A stretch of 64,000 nucleotides of DNA from Pseudoruegeria sp. SK021 (lineage in GTDB: Bacteria > Pseudomonadota > Alphaproteobacteria > Rhodobacterales > Rhodobacteraceae), in contig NZ_MTBG01000011.1 of assembly GCF_002119405.1 (NCBI RefSeq), positions 1 through 64,000 on the forward strand. The letters are read 5' to 3'. Each line of letters opens with the position of its first letter. The first letter of the stretch is position 1. This document shows positions 16,762 to 25,288 of this stretch, piece by piece. The position numbers and the translations under genes were made by a program. The notes beneath the pieces were generated by a model. It saw nothing but the letters and a program-made list of their open reading frames with translations, did not search any database and was not told the origin of the DNA.

Positions 16762-17333
16762 TGGTCGTCTTAAATCGGATTTACACCCGCACCGGCGATG
16801 CCGGACAAACGGCGCTTGGCAACGGTACGCGGGTGGCCAAGCACGATCTGCGGGTCGAGGCCTATGGCACGGTGGACGAGACCAACGCCACCATCGGACT
16901 GGCGCGGCTGCACGCCACCGGCGCGATGGATGCGCAACTGGCGGCGGTGCAGAACGATCTGTTCGATCTGGGGGCGGATCTGTGCCGCCCCGATCACAGC
17001 AAGGACGCTGAAGCTGCCTATCCACCGCTGCGGGTGACCCAAGCGCAGGTGGACCGGTTGGAAGCCGAGATCGACGCGATGAACACGGTGCTAGAGCCGC
17101 TGCGGTCGTTTGTATTGCCGGGCGGGTCGGCGTTGGCGGCGCATCTGCATCTGTGCCGTACAGTCAGCCGCCGGGCCGAACGCCTGACCGTGGCCCTGTC
17201 GGGGGCTGAAGAAATCAATCCGGCGGTGCAAAAGTACCTGAACCGGCTTTCGGACTGGTTTTTCGTCGCCTCGCGCATCGCTAATGACGATGGGCGCAGC
17301 GATGTTTTGTGGGTTCCGGGCGCAAACCGCTGA
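16761..17333 (+). CDS. cob(I)alamin adenosyltransferase, PduO type
   Basis: A 190-residue adenosyltransferase of the PduO family, which transfers adenosyl from ATP to cob(I)alamin to form coenzyme B12. The N-terminal ATP-binding motif YTRTGDAGQTALGNG (about residues 8-22) and the C-terminal LNRLSDWFFVASRIAN are family hallmarks. The ATG at 16761 shares its A with the preceding TGA; an in-frame GTG one codon upstream is less likely. Coenzyme B12 would serve the mutases of the ethylmalonyl-CoA pathway. The last codons and stop form the first copy of a 56-bp tandem duplication. Confidence 0.9.
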   Translation: MVVLNRIYTRTGDAGQTALGNGTRVAKHDLRVEAYGTVDETNATIGLARLHATGAMDAQLAAVQNDLFDLGADLCRPDHSKDAEAAYPPLRVTQAQVDRLEAEIDAMNTVLEPLRSFVLPGGSALAAHLHLCRTVSRRAERLTVALSGAEEINPAVQKYLNRLSDWFFVASRIANDDGRSDVLWVPGANR

Positions 17334-17431
17334 GGCCTGCCGAAGCGGCAATCGCACCGCGTTTGGCGACCGGAAGCGCAAACCGCTGAGGCTTGCCAGC
17401 GCGGCACCTGCACGACGTTTGGCGATCTGAG
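17320..17431 (+). repeat. 56-bp imperfect tandem duplication over the end of the adenosyltransferase gene
   Basis: GCGCAAACCGCTGAGG begins at 17320 and again at 17376, and both copies continue with a similar pattern (GCYTGCC, then CGTTTGGCGA near the end). The first copy includes the stop codon of the adenosyltransferase. The second lies in the spacer before etfB. Confidence 0.6.
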
Positions 17432-17434
17432 ACG

Positions 17435-17451
17435 CATAGCTCAAAGCTATG
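17435..17451 (+). other. stem-loop in the etfB leader region
   Basis: CATAGCT, loop CAA, AGCTATG form a perfect 7-bp stem that can be lengthened by GAC/GTC farther out. It lies between the tandem duplication and etfB; no T run follows. It may be a regulatory RNA structure or a binding site. Confidence 0.45.
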
Positions 17452-17562
17452 GGTGTCGCGTTGCGTGCTGCGCCGCATCATTTTGGGTCTGTATGTCACG
17501 GGACGGATTGTCTAGACCCGACCCAATCCACGCACGACGACAGTCCAGAGGAGACAGACACG

Positions 17563-18321
17563 ATGAAAATACTGGTCCCCGTAAAACGCGTGATCGACTA
17601 TAACGTGAAGGTCCGCGTCAAAGCGGACGGGTCCGGCGTCGATCTTGCGAACGTTAAGATGTCCATGAATCCCTTCGATGAAATCGCGGTGGAAGAAGCC
17701 ATCCGCCTGAAAGAGGCGGGCATTGCCAGCGAAATCGTGGTGGTGTCCATTGGCGTCAAGCAGGCCCAAGAGACCCTGCGCACGGCCCTAGCCATGGGCG
17801 CGGACCGGGCGATTTTAATTGAGGCCACTGCGGACGTGCAGACCGATATCGAACCGCTGGCCGTGGCCAAGCTGTTGAAGGCGGTGATCGACACCGAAGC
17901 GCCGGAACTGGTTCTGGCGGGCAAGCAGGCGATCGACAACGATCTGAACGCCACCGGTCAGATGCTGGCGGCCCTGTTGGGCTGGTCGCAGGCGACCAAT
18001 GCTTCGAAAATCGAGATCGCGAATGGCGCGGCGACCGTGACCCGTGAGGTCGATGGCGGTTTGCAGACCATCAAGGTCACGTTGCCAGCGATCGTGACGG
18101 TGGATTTGCGTCTGAACGAGCCGCGCTATGCCAGCCTGCCCAACATCATGAAGGCAAAGCGCAAGCCGTTGGAGGCGAAGACGGCGGAAGATTACGGCGT
18201 CGATATCAGCCCCCGGCTTGAGGTGATCAAGACGGCTGAGCCCGCAGTGCGCGCGGCCGGGATCAAGGTGGCCTCGGTCGATGAACTGGTGACGAAACTC
18301 AAAGATGCGGGGGTAATCTGA
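17563..18321 (+). CDS. etfB: electron transfer flavoprotein beta subunit
   Basis: A 252-residue EtfB. The start [19 protein letters not shown] is typical, and the AMP/nucleotide-binding region includes [16 protein letters not shown] (about residues 36-51). The signature VxRx2[17 protein letters not shown] is seen near residues 185-206. Together with EtfA it accepts electrons from acyl-CoA and related dehydrogenases and passes them to ETF-ubiquinone oxidoreductase. The ATG follows GGAGACAGACACG. Its stop overlaps the etfA start (TGATG), coupling the subunits. Confidence 0.95.
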   Translation: MKILVPVKRVIDYNVKVRVKADGSGVDLANVKMSMNPFDEIAVEEAIRLKEAGIASEIVVVSIGVKQAQETLRTALAMGADRAILIEATADVQTDIEPLAVAKLLKAVIDTEAPELVLAGKQAIDNDLNATGQMLAALLGWSQATNASKIEIANGAATVTREVDGGLQTIKVTLPAIVTVDLRLNEPRYASLPNIMKAKRKPLEAKTAEDYGVDISPRLEVIKTAEPAVRAAGIKVASVDELVTKLKDAGVI

Positions 18322-19247
18322 TGGCGGTTCTTCTTCTGGGCGAAGTGAATGACGGCGAACTGTCGTTGGATGCCACCTCTAAGACCGTGGCCGCAGTGGC
18401 GGGCTTGGGCGATGTGACGGTGCTGTGTGTTGGCGCCACCTGCGCCAAGGCGGCGGAAGAAGCGGCGACCATCGCGGGCGTGTCGCGGGTGCTGTGCGCC
18501 GAACATGATCTTTATGGGCATCGTCTGGCAGAGCCGACGGCGGCGCTGATCGTGTCACTGGCGGGCGAATATTCCCATATCGTGGCACCGGCCACCACCG
18601 ATGCCAAAAACATCCTGCCCCGGGTCGCGGCCCTGCTGGATGTGATGGTGATTACCGATGTGTCCGGCGTCGTCGATGCGGACACGTTTGAACGTCCGGT
18701 CTATGCCGGGAACGCCATTCAAACCGTAAAATCGCGGGATGCCATCAAGGTGGTGTCGATCCGGGCTTCGACCTTTGATTTGGCAGGGACGGGCGCGGCG
18801 GCACCGGTCGAGATGCTGGATGCGGCCGCAGATCCGGGCCTGTCGCACTGGGTTGAGGACAAGCTGGCCGCAAGCGACCGGCCAGAGCTGACCAGCGCGG
18901 GCATCGTGGTGTCCGGCGGACGCGGCGTCGGCTCAGAGGCGGATTTCCACCTGATCGAGGCTTTGGCCGACAAGTTGGGGGCCGCTGTCGGGGCCAGCCG
19001 CGCTGCGGTCGATTCGGGCTTTGCGCCGAATGACTGGCAGGTCGGGCAGACCGGCAAGGTGGTGGCACCGGATCTCTATATCGCTGTGGGGATTTCGGGC
19101 GCGATCCAGCATCTTGCGGGCATGAAGGACAGTAAGGTCATCGTGGCGATCAACAAGGACGAAGAGGCGCCGATCTTTCAGGTGGCCGATTACGGCTTGG
19201 TTGCCGATCTGTTCACCGCATTGCCGGAACTGACCGAAAAACTTTGA
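18321..19247 (+). CDS. etfA: electron transfer flavoprotein alpha subunit
   Basis: A 308-residue EtfA. The C-terminal FAD-binding domain is clear: [16 protein letters not shown] (about residues 194-209), [18 protein letters not shown] and [17 protein letters not shown], where the conserved residues contact FAD. It forms the heterodimer with EtfB, encoded immediately upstream with TGATG overlap. Candidate electron donors include the Mcd-like dehydrogenase in the same window. An efficient terminator follows. Confidence 0.95.
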   Translation: MAVLLLGEVNDGELSLDATSKTVAAVAGLGDVTVLCVGATCAKAAEEAATIAGVSRVLCAEHDLYGHRLAEPTAALIVSLAGEYSHIVAPATTDAKNILPRVAALLDVMVITDVSGVVDADTFERPVYAGNAIQTVKSRDAIKVVSIRASTFDLAGTGAAAPVEMLDAAADPGLSHWVEDKLAASDRPELTSAGIVVSGGRGVGSEADFHLIEALADKLGAAVGASRAAVDSGFAPNDWQVGQTGKVVAPDLYIAVGISGAIQHLAGMKDSKVIVAINKDEEAPIFQVADYGLVADLFTALPELTEKL

Positions 19248-19279
19248 ACCGGCGCTGCCTGCGCTGCATGATGAGAACT

Positions 19280-19310
19280 GGCCCGCCGGCAATGGCGGGC
19301 CTTTTCCTTT
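19280..19310 (+). terminator. rho-independent terminator after etfBA
   Basis: GGCCCGCC, loop GGCAAT, GGCGGGCC form a perfect 8-bp GC stem followed by TTTTCCTTT, 33 bp past the etfA stop. Confidence 0.9.
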
Positions 19311-19372
19311 GAGGCCGGGTGCGCTAGCAGATGGGGCCGACCCCCGAACGGCTCAGGACTAAGGAACGCTCG

Positions 19373-19984
19373 ATGCTACTTTCTCGCGCCGTCTGTGCGG
19401 CCTTCGCCTTGGCTGCCGTCGTGGGCCTGTCGGCCTGCACCACCGAACTTGACAGCGCCACGCAGGCCTCGGGCCTTGGAAATTTCCGCCTCGACCGGGT
19501 TGTTGTGGTGTCGGATGATCCAACCCGGGGGCCGTTGTCGCGCGATATTGAAGATGCGGCGCTGAAGGCGGCGGTGACCGATGCGGTGACTGCGCGGTTT
19601 GGTCGCTTCAAGGGTGATGAGACCTATTCGCTGGGGATCAAGGTGCAGGCATTCGTGCTGGCCTATCCGGGGGTGCCGATTCTGTTGGCGCCGCGGTCCA
19701 TGCTGCTGTTGTCGGTCAATGTTTACAACGATGTGCCGGTGCGCTTGAACCCGGAAACCCTGAATTTGACGGTGTTCGAGGATGCTGGCGGCGATACCGT
19801 GATGGGATCGGGCTATACTCAAAGCGCCGAACAGCAATTGCTGGAGGTCGCCGATAACGCCGCAATTGAGATCGAATTGTGGCTACGGAAGAACGAAAAT
19901 TGGTTCGGCGGGGCCCGGTCCAGACCCGAACGCAGCGGAGATGCCGTTGCGGCACCGGCCACGGCCACCAAAACAGGCTCTTGA
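19373..19984 (+). CDS. putative lipoprotein
   Basis: A 203-residue protein with a lipoprotein signal peptide: a basic start MLLSRAV, a hydrophobic core and the lipobox LSAC with Cys22. The mature part has no motif I recognise; it is mixed alpha/beta with a hydrophobic stretch [19 protein letters not shown] and probably forms a periplasmic, membrane-anchored domain. The charged, Ala-rich C-terminus looks disordered. The in-frame codon 42 bp upstream was rejected because it would put charged residues before the signal. Function unknown. Confidence 0.75.
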   Translation: MLLSRAVCAAFALAAVVGLSACTTELDSATQASGLGNFRLDRVVVVSDDPTRGPLSRDIEDAALKAAVTDAVTARFGRFKGDETYSLGIKVQAFVLAYPGVPILLAPRSMLLLSVNVYNDVPVRLNPETLNLTVFEDAGGDTVMGSGYTQSAEQQLLEVADNAAIEIELWLRKNENWFGGARSRPERSGDAVAAPATATKTGS

Positions 19985-20067
19985 TTTTCCGGGCTGCGCT
20001 TTGTAACGAGCCCGCGTTGACAGACCCCGGGCAGAAGCACTCGCCCCAAGCAGAGGCGCCTTAGATC

Positions 20068-21243
20068 ATGGCAAAAGCAAAGTTCGACCGCAGCAAGCCG
20101 CATGTGAACATTGGCACGATCGGCCATGTTGACCACGGCAAGACGACGCTGACGGCTGCAATCACCAAATATTTCGGCGATTTCAAAGCCTATGACCAGA
20201 TCGACGGCGCGCCGGAAGAGAAGGCACGTGGGATCACGATCTCGACCGCTCACGTTGAGTATGAGACCGAAGGCCGTCACTACGCCCACGTCGACTGCCC
20301 CGGCCACGCCGACTACGTCAAAAACATGATCACCGGTGCTGCCCAGATGGACGGCGCGATCCTGGTTGTGAACGCAGCCGACGGCCCGATGCCCCAGACC
20401 CGCGAGCACATCCTGCTCGGTCGTCAGGTCGGCATTCCGTACATGGTTGTGTACATGAACAAGGTCGACCAGGTGGACGACGAAGAGCTGCTCGAGCTGG
20501 TCGAGATGGAGATCCGCGAGCTGCTGTCCTCCTACGACTACCCTGGAGACGATATCCCGATCATTCCGGGTTCGGCGCTGCACGCGATGAACGGCACCCG
20601 TCCGGAAATCGGCGAAGAGTCGATCAAGAAGCTGATGGCGGCTGTGGATGAGTACATCCCGACCCCTGAGCGCGCGGTTGACCTGCCGTTCCTGATGCCC
20701 ATCGAGGACGTGTTCTCGATCTCGGGTCGTGGGACTGTTGTGACCGGCCGGATCGAGCGCGGCGTGATCAATGTTGGCGACAGCATCGAAATCGTTGGCA
20801 TCAAGGACACCAAAACCTCGACCTGTACCGGCGTGGAAATGTTCCGCAAGCTGCTGGATCGTGGGGAAGCTGGTGACAACGTCGGCGTTCTGCTGCGCGG
20901 CATCGACCGTGAGGGCGTTGAGCGTGGTCAGGTTCTGTGTAAGCCGAAGTCGGTTGCACCGCACACCAAGTTCGAAGCCGAGGCCTACATCCTGACCAAG
21001 GAAGAAGGCGGCCGTCACACGCCGTTCTTCGCGAACTACCGTCCGCAGTTCTACTTCCGGACCACGGATGTGACCGGCACGGTTGTGCTGCCTGAGGGCA
21101 CCGAAATGGTGATGCCGGGCGACAACCTGAAGTTCAACGTTGAACTGATCGCCCCGATCGCGATGGAAGAGAAGCTGCGCTTCGCCATCCGTGAAGGTGG
21201 CCGCACCGTCGGTGCCGGCGTGGTCTCCAAGATCATCGAATAA
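20068..21243 (+). CDS. tuf: elongation factor Tu, copy 1
   Basis: A 391-residue EF-Tu that carries aminoacyl-tRNA to the ribosome. GTPase motifs are GHVDHGKT (19-26), DCPGHADY (about 81-88) and NKVD (about 136-139). The C-terminal beta-barrel domains are complete. Its protein is identical to copy 2 at 37.5 kb; the genes differ only at about eleven synonymous positions, all in the 3' two-thirds, and the first 470 bp are identical. The first 20 bp after the stop codon are also almost the same. This pattern indicates gene conversion between the copies. No strong promoter was seen: a TTGACA at 20017 lacks a -10 box. Confidence 0.97.
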   Translation: MAKAKFDRSKPHVNIGTIGHVDHGKTTLTAAITKYFGDFKAYDQIDGAPEEKARGITISTAHVEYETEGRHYAHVDCPGHADYVKNMITGAAQMDGAILVVNAADGPMPQTREHILLGRQVGIPYMVVYMNKVDQVDDEELLELVEMEIRELLSSYDYPGDDIPIIPGSALHAMNGTRPEIGEESIKKLMAAVDEYIPTPERAVDLPFLMPIEDVFSISGRGTVVTGRIERGVINVGDSIEIVGIKDTKTSTCTGVEMFRKLLDRGEAGDNVGVLLRGIDREGVERGQVLCKPKSVAPHTKFEAEAYILTKEEGGRHTPFFANYRPQFYFRTTDVTGTVVLPEGTEMVMPGDNLKFNVELIAPIAMEEKLRFAIREGGRTVGAGVVSKIIE

Positions 21244-21286
21244 TCTATACTGACCTTCGGGCGCGCGTCGCCCATCGATCAGGCTG

Positions 21287-21312
21287 GGCCGTCCGCATTG
21301 CGGGCGGCCTTT
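21287..21312 (+). terminator. terminator after tuf copy 1
   Basis: GGCCGTCCGC, loop ATT, GCGGGCGGCC form a 10-bp stem with one G-U pair, followed by TTTGC. Confidence 0.8.
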
Positions 21313-21386
21313 GCATGTCTGGGGGCAGGGGCGGGGCCAAATTTCGACAGATGCCAAAAACAGGTGGGTGACAGGGCGGTTTCCGC

Positions 21387-21415
21387 TTGAAGTGCTGCGC
21401 GTTTCGAATTATCCC
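21387..21415 (+). promoter_or_regulatory. promoter of tRNA-Trp
   Basis: TTGAAG, 17 bp, TATCCC lies so that transcription would begin about 6 bp before the tRNA 5' end. This is good for a stable RNA gene. Transcription may continue into secE-nusG. Confidence 0.6.
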
Positions 21416-21427
21416 CGCGCTGATTGC

Positions 21428-21503
21428 AGGGGCTTAGCTCAGTTGGTAGAGCATCGGTCTCCAAAACCGAGGGTCGTGGGTTCGAGTCCCCCAGCCCCTG
21501 CCA
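21428..21503 (+). tRNA. tRNA-Trp (anticodon CCA)
   Basis: A 76-nt cloverleaf: acceptor AGGGGCT pairs with AGCCCCT, the D arm contains AGCTCAGTTGGTAGAGC, the anticodon stem TCGGT/ACCGA holds CCA at 21461-21463, and the T arm has GGTTCGAGTCC. Discriminator G and an encoded CCA end the gene. It precedes secE, the usual order in alphaproteobacteria. Confidence 0.97.
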
Positions 21504-21652
21504 GTCATTTCACCACAGCGGCAAGCCAACCTAGGGTGACCCGTGATCGCGTCGGACAGAGTTCCGGGCTGCGACACCGGCGGGTCCGGTTCGGTCTTGA
21601 ACTCCCGGCGGCTCAGGCGTATTTGACCCAGATCGCGACAACAGGACGTCCT

Positions 21653-21853
21653 ATGGCCATGACCAATCCCCTCAAGTTCATCCAACAGGTCCGCGGCGAG
21701 GTCGCCAAGATCACCTGGCCCGGTCAGCGTGAGGTCCTTCTGACCACGGCCATGGTGCTGGTGATGGCGTCCCTGACGTCGCTGCTGTTCTTTACGGTGG
21801 ATGTATTGATCCGTACGGGACTGAAATTCACCCTCGCCTTCTTCGGAAGCTGA
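21653..21853 (+). CDS. secE: preprotein translocase subunit SecE
   Basis: A 66-residue single-spanning SecE, the short alphaproteobacterial form. The amphipathic helix and signature FIQQVRGEVAKITWPGQRE precede one membrane helix (about residues 32-57). It clamps the two halves of the SecY channel. AGGA lies 6 bp before the ATG at 21653; the ATG two codons later (21659) is a less well spaced alternative. The gene stands between tRNA-Trp and nusG. Confidence 0.93.
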   Translation: MAMTNPLKFIQQVRGEVAKITWPGQREVLLTTAMVLVMASLTSLLFFTVDVLIRTGLKFTLAFFGS

Positions 21854-21910
21854 ACACAGTCGGGTGATGCTGGTGGGTTTGGGGCTTGCAAAGTCCGGGC
21901 TCAACGGCTA

Positions 21911-21941
21911 GCACACCGCCTAGTTCCGGCGAGAGGTGTGC
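21911..21941 (+). other. stem-loop in the secE-nusG gap
   Basis: GCACACC at 21911-21917 and GGTGTGC at 21935-21941 can pair across a 17-base loop. This may be an RNA-processing or attenuation element in the 184-bp spacer. Confidence 0.35.
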
Positions 21942-22037
21942 AACGATTCGTATTGCACGCCGCTTTTTGCGTCCGGGCTGCGAGACACAGAGATTCAAGA
22001 AACAGGGCCTTCGGGTCAGAACGGGGCGGCGGGCAAT

Positions 22038-22571
22038 ATGGCGAAACGATGGTATTCGGTGAGCGTTCTGTCGAACTTCGAGAAGAAGATCGCGGAACAG
22101 ATTCGCACCGAGGTCATCGAGAAGGGCCTCGAAGACGAAATCGAAGAGGTACTTGTTCCGACCGAAGAAGTGATCGAGGTGCGCCGTGGCAAGAAAGTCA
22201 CCGCCGAACGTCGCTTCATGCCTGGCTATGTCCTGGTTCGGATGGAGATGACCGATCAGGGCTATCACCTGATCAGCAGTATTAACCGGGTCACCGGATT
22301 CTTGGGCCAGCAGGGCAAGCCGATGCCCATGCGGGATGCCGAAGTGAACCAAATCCTGAACCGCGTGGAAGAGGGCGAAGCATCGCCTCGGACGCTGATC
22401 CACTTTGAGATCGGTGAGCGCGTGAAGGTCAACGAAGGGCCATTCGAAGATTTCGAAGGCACTGTCGAAGAAGTAGACGAAGATGCGCAGCGCCTGAAGG
22501 TGACCGTATCGATCTTTGGTCGGGAAACCCCGGTCGAACTGGAATTCACTCAGGTCAATAAAGACGCCTGA
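22038..22571 (+). CDS. nusG: transcription termination/antitermination factor NusG
   Basis: A 177-residue NusG. The N-terminal NGN domain starts with RWYSVSVLSNFEKKIA and includes RRFMPGYVLVRMEM-like sequence near residue 60; it binds RNA polymerase. The C-terminal KOW domain (GERVKVNEGPFEDFEGTVEE, about 126-145) contacts Rho or ribosomal protein S10. Upstream in-frame codons lack similarity, so ATG at 22038 is the start. Confidence 0.95.
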   Translation: MAKRWYSVSVLSNFEKKIAEQIRTEVIEKGLEDEIEEVLVPTEEVIEVRRGKKVTAERRFMPGYVLVRMEMTDQGYHLISSINRVTGFLGQQGKPMPMRDAEVNQILNRVEEGEASPRTLIHFEIGERVKVNEGPFEDFEGTVEEVDEDAQRLKVTVSIFGRETPVELEFTQVNKDA

Positions 22572-22592
22572 GCGACCCCTGTGGGAGGAAGG

Positions 22593-22648
22593 CCGGGCGC
22601 GCCCGGGTGACCGCACCACAGCAACAAGAGCCGCCTGACGCGTCAGGC
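22593..22648 (+). promoter_or_regulatory. two palindromic stem-loops in the rplKA leader
   Basis: CCGGGCGCGCCCGG (22593-22606) and GCCTGACGCGTCAGGC (22633-22648) are perfect palindromes in the 103-bp leader before rplK. In other bacteria L1 represses this operon by binding leader RNA that mimics its 23S site. That these stems are the L1 target here is inference. Confidence 0.4.
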
Positions 22649-22674
22649 TGGTGTTGACAAGAAGGAGAGGCCGC

Positions 22675-23103
22675 ATGGCCAAGAAACTGATCGGGACGTT
22701 GAAACTGCAGGTTCCTGCAGGCAAAGCAAACCCCAGCCCGCCGGTTGGTCCGGCGCTGGGTCAGCGCGGCATCAACATCATGGAATTCTGTAAGGCGTTC
22801 AACGCCAAGACGCAGGAAATGGAAGTCGGCGCACCGTGCCCGACCGTCATCAGCTATTATCAGGACAAGTCGTTCACCATCGACATCAAGTCGCCGCCGG
22901 CGTCTTACTTCCTGAAAAAAGCCGCTAAGCTGAAATCCGGTGCCAAGACGCCGTCGCGGGAAACCGCTGGCTATGTCACTGTGGCTCAGGTGCGTGAAAT
23001 CGCCGAAGCCAAGATGAAAGACCTTAGCGCGAACGACGTTGAGGCCGCGATGAAGGTCATCCTGGGCTCCGCCCGGTCGATGGGTATCGAGGTGAAAGGC
23101 TAA
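22675..23103 (+). CDS. rplK: 50S ribosomal protein L11
   Basis: A 142-residue L11. The signature [16 protein letters not shown] (about residues 21-36) is intact, and the C-terminal RNA-binding domain ends with [11 protein letters not shown]11 binds the GTPase-associated centre of 23S rRNA and is needed for factor-dependent GTP hydrolysis and for RelA-type sensing. AAGGAGAGG is an excellent ribosome binding site before the ATG. It is followed by rplA after 4 bp. Confidence 0.96.
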   Translation: MAKKLIGTLKLQVPAGKANPSPPVGPALGQRGINIMEFCKAFNAKTQEMEVGAPCPTVISYYQDKSFTIDIKSPPASYFLKKAAKLKSGAKTPSRETAGYVTVAQVREIAEAKMKDLSANDVEAAMKVILGSARSMGIEVKG

Positions 23104-23107
23104 GATC

Positions 23108-23809
23108 ATGGCAAAGCTTGGAAAACGTACCAAATCCGCCCGTCTCGCCTTCGCTGGCAAAGACAACATTTCGCTGGAAGATGCAGTAAGCCTGATCAAG
23201 GCCAATGCCACCGCGAAATTCGACGAGACCATTGAGATCGCGATGAACCTTGGGGTTGATCCGCGTCACGCAGACCAAATGGTTCGCGGCGTTGTGACCC
23301 TGCCAAACGGCACGGGCAAAACTGTTCGCGTTGCTGTGTTTGCGCGTGGCCCTAAGGCCGATGAAGCAACCGCAGCTGGTGCTGACATTGTTGGCGCAGA
23401 AGACCTGATGGAAGCCATCCAAGGCGGCAAGATCGACTTCGATCGTTGCATCGCAACGCCGGACATGATGCCGATCGTTGGCCGTCTGGGTAAAATCCTC
23501 GGGCCGCGCAACTTGATGCCGAACCCGAAAGTCGGAACCGTGACCATGGATGTGGCAACTGCTGTTGCCAACGCCAAGGGCGGAGAAGTTCAGTTCAAGG
23601 CCGAAAAAGCTGGTGTGGTTCACGCCGGTGTTGGCAAAGCATCGTTTGACGCCGCACAGCTGGCTGAAAACATCCGTGCTTTCGTCGATGCGGTGGCCAA
23701 AGCTAAGCCGGCAGGTGCCAAGGGCGCCTATCTGAAGCGGATCAACCTAAGCTCGACAATGGGCCCGGGCGTTTCGGTATCGGTCGACTCGGCTGCTTCG
23801 GCAGTCTGA
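23108..23809 (+). CDS. rplA: 50S ribosomal protein L1
   Basis: A 233-residue L1, full length. The conserved [20 protein letters not shown] (about residues 124-143) is visible. L1 forms the mobile stalk at the ribosomal E site and commonly represses its own operon. It starts 4 bp after rplK. The following 282 bp is an untranslated leader for rplJ. Confidence 0.96.
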   Translation: MAKLGKRTKSARLAFAGKDNISLEDAVSLIKANATAKFDETIEIAMNLGVDPRHADQMVRGVVTLPNGTGKTVRVAVFARGPKADEATAAGADIVGAEDLMEAIQGGKIDFDRCIATPDMMPIVGRLGKILGPRNLMPNPKVGTVTMDVATAVANAKGGEVQFKAEKAGVVHAGVGKASFDAAQLAENIRAFVDAVAKAKPAGAKGAYLKRINLSSTMGPGVSVSVDSAASAV

Positions 23810-24091
23810 GCACACAAGATTTGGCAGGGTGACCTGCTGAATGACAGGGATCAGGCTTCGGCCGTGGACCCTGTCCTGTCCGAGACGGAGGGGGCGCCTG
23901 CTGCTGGTCGCAAGACTGACAGGTAGGGGCTTAATATCCTTCCTGAGATGGGGATCGAGACATTTCTCTGGGTGCCGGTTTTCCGGCCCTCGGGCGATCT
24001 GACCTCGGGACCCTGACATAGGACCCGAACGCTGAGGAAACTCAGCACGACGTGAGCCGAGGGGGAGACCCCTCAAATTTGGAGTGAAACT
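23810..24091 (+). promoter_or_regulatory. long leader of rplJL, probable L10 autoregulatory RNA
   Basis: No gene fits in this 282-bp spacer. It contains several complementary stretches, such as CAGGGATCAGGCTTCGGCCGTG near 23847 and AGGGTCC/GGACCCT-type pairs, and a purine-rich GGGGGAGACCCCT near 24061. A structured L10(L12)4-binding leader precedes rplJ in many bacteria, so I expect the same here. I could not fold it to confirm. Confidence 0.4.
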
Positions 24092-24610
24092 GTGGATAGA
24101 GCCCAGAAAGAGAAATTGGTCGACGAACTCGGCCAGATCTTCGAAAGCTCTGGCGTTGTAGTGGTTGCCCATTACGCGGGACTCACGGTTGCCGAAATGC
24201 AGGATCTGCGGGCGCGTATGCGTACTGCCGGTGGGTCCGTACGTGTTGCCAAAAACAGGCTCGCCAAGATCGCCCTTGAGGGCAAACCGTGCGCAAGCAT
24301 TGGTTCGCTTTTGACGGGCATGACCGTTCTTTCCTACTCCGAGGATCCCGTGGCAGCAGCCAAGGTAGCCGAGGATTTCGCCAAGGATAACAAGAAGTTC
24401 TTGATCCTAGGCGGGGCAATGGGAGAGACGGCTCTGGACCGGGCTGGTGTTGAGGCCGTGTCGAAAATGCCGTCGCGCGATGAGCTTATTGCTTCCATCG
24501 TCGGCTGTATTGGCGCACCTGCTTCGAACATTGCCGGGGCTATTGGCGCACCTGCTTCGAACATTGCGAGCATTCTTTCGACAATCGAGGAGCGCGGCGA
24601 AGCCGCGTGA
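24092..24610 (+). CDS. rplJ: 50S ribosomal protein L10
   Basis: A 172-residue L10 starting at GTG, with GGAG 8 nt upstream. It anchors the L7/L12 stalk dimers through its C-terminal helix. The N-terminal rRNA-binding part includes [20 protein letters not shown]. Close to the C-terminus a 33-bp unit is duplicated in tandem (27 identical bases at 24508-24534 and 24541-24567), giving [20 protein letters not shown]. This repeat lies just before the L12-binding helix and may change its length or number of L12 dimers; I recall similar sequence in related Rhodobacterales, so it may be clade-specific. Confidence 0.95.
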   Translation: MDRAQKEKLVDELGQIFESSGVVVVAHYAGLTVAEMQDLRARMRTAGGSVRVAKNRLAKIALEGKPCASIGSLLTGMTVLSYSEDPVAAAKVAEDFAKDNKKFLILGGAMGETALDRAGVEAVSKMPSRDELIASIVGCIGAPASNIAGAIGAPASNIASILSTIEERGEAA

Positions 24611-24671
24611 GACCCCCGTGTGTGGCGCCATCAGGACGCTGGAACACATCATATAAGACGGAACAGAGAAA

Positions 24672-25046
24672 ATGGCTGATCTGAAAGCACTTGCTGAACA
24701 AATCGTTAACCTGACGCTTCTCGAAGCACAGGAACTGAAAACCATCCTCAAGGACGAGTATGGCATCGAACCGGCTGCCGGTGGCGCAGTCATGATGGCC
24801 GGCCCGGCTGCCTCTGCAGAAGCTGCAGAAGAGCAGACCGAGTTCGACGTGATCCTCAAAGCCGCTGGCGCTGAGAAAATCAAAGTCATCAAAGAAGTCC
24901 GCGCGATCACCGGTCTTGGCCTGAAAGAAGCCAAGGAACTGGTCGAAGCTGGTGGCAAGCCCGTCAAAGAAGGCGTTGCCAAAGCTGAAGCAGACGACAT
25001 CAAAGCGAAACTCGAAGCCGTTGGCGCCGAGATCGAACTGAAGTAA
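24672..25046 (+). CDS. rplL: 50S ribosomal protein L7/L12
   Basis: A 124-residue stalk protein. The N-terminal dimerisation domain [19 protein letters not shown], an Ala/Gly-rich hinge (about residues 36-55), and the C-terminal factor-binding domain with [20 protein letters not shown] are all present. It recruits elongation factors to the ribosome. It is followed by two strong hairpins before rpoB. Confidence 0.96.
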   Translation: MADLKALAEQIVNLTLLEAQELKTILKDEYGIEPAAGGAVMMAGPAASAEAAEEQTEFDVILKAAGAEKIKVIKEVRAITGLGLKEAKELVEAGGKPVKEGVAKAEADDIKAKLEAVGAEIELK

Positions 25047-25086
25047 TCATGGCGGACCCTATCCGGGTCCGACCCTGACATACCTT

Positions 25087-25157
25087 GGCTGAGCCCGGTC
25101 TTTCCGGGCTCAGCCGTCCGCATCTTGGAGAGGACCCGTCTGCACCGGGTCCTCTCC
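25087..25157 (+). promoter_or_regulatory. two perfect 12-bp hairpins between rplL and rpoB
   Basis: GGCTGAGCCCGG/CCGGGCTCAGCC (25087-25115, 5-nt loop) and GGAGAGGACCCG/CGGGTCCTCTCC (25127-25157, 7-nt loop) are both perfect. Neither is followed by a T run. In E. coli this junction holds an attenuator and an RNase III processing site that set the ratio of ribosomal protein to polymerase. These hairpins probably have a similar function, but the sequence is unrelated. Confidence 0.6.
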
Positions 25158-25288
25158 AGGCGGCGGGAACTGGTCGGAAGGCGCCCCCTGGGAAGGGTGC
25201 CAGCATGGACCGTCCCCCCTGTTTCAAGGATGCACCCCGTGGCCCCGGCGGTGGTTGTTTCCGGACGAAACGAAAGGCGATAAGACAT

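Noticed and set aside
20017-20045. TTGACA upstream of tuf copy 1 as a promoter
   Set aside because: At 16-18 bp spacing only GC-rich sequence is found, with no -10 box.
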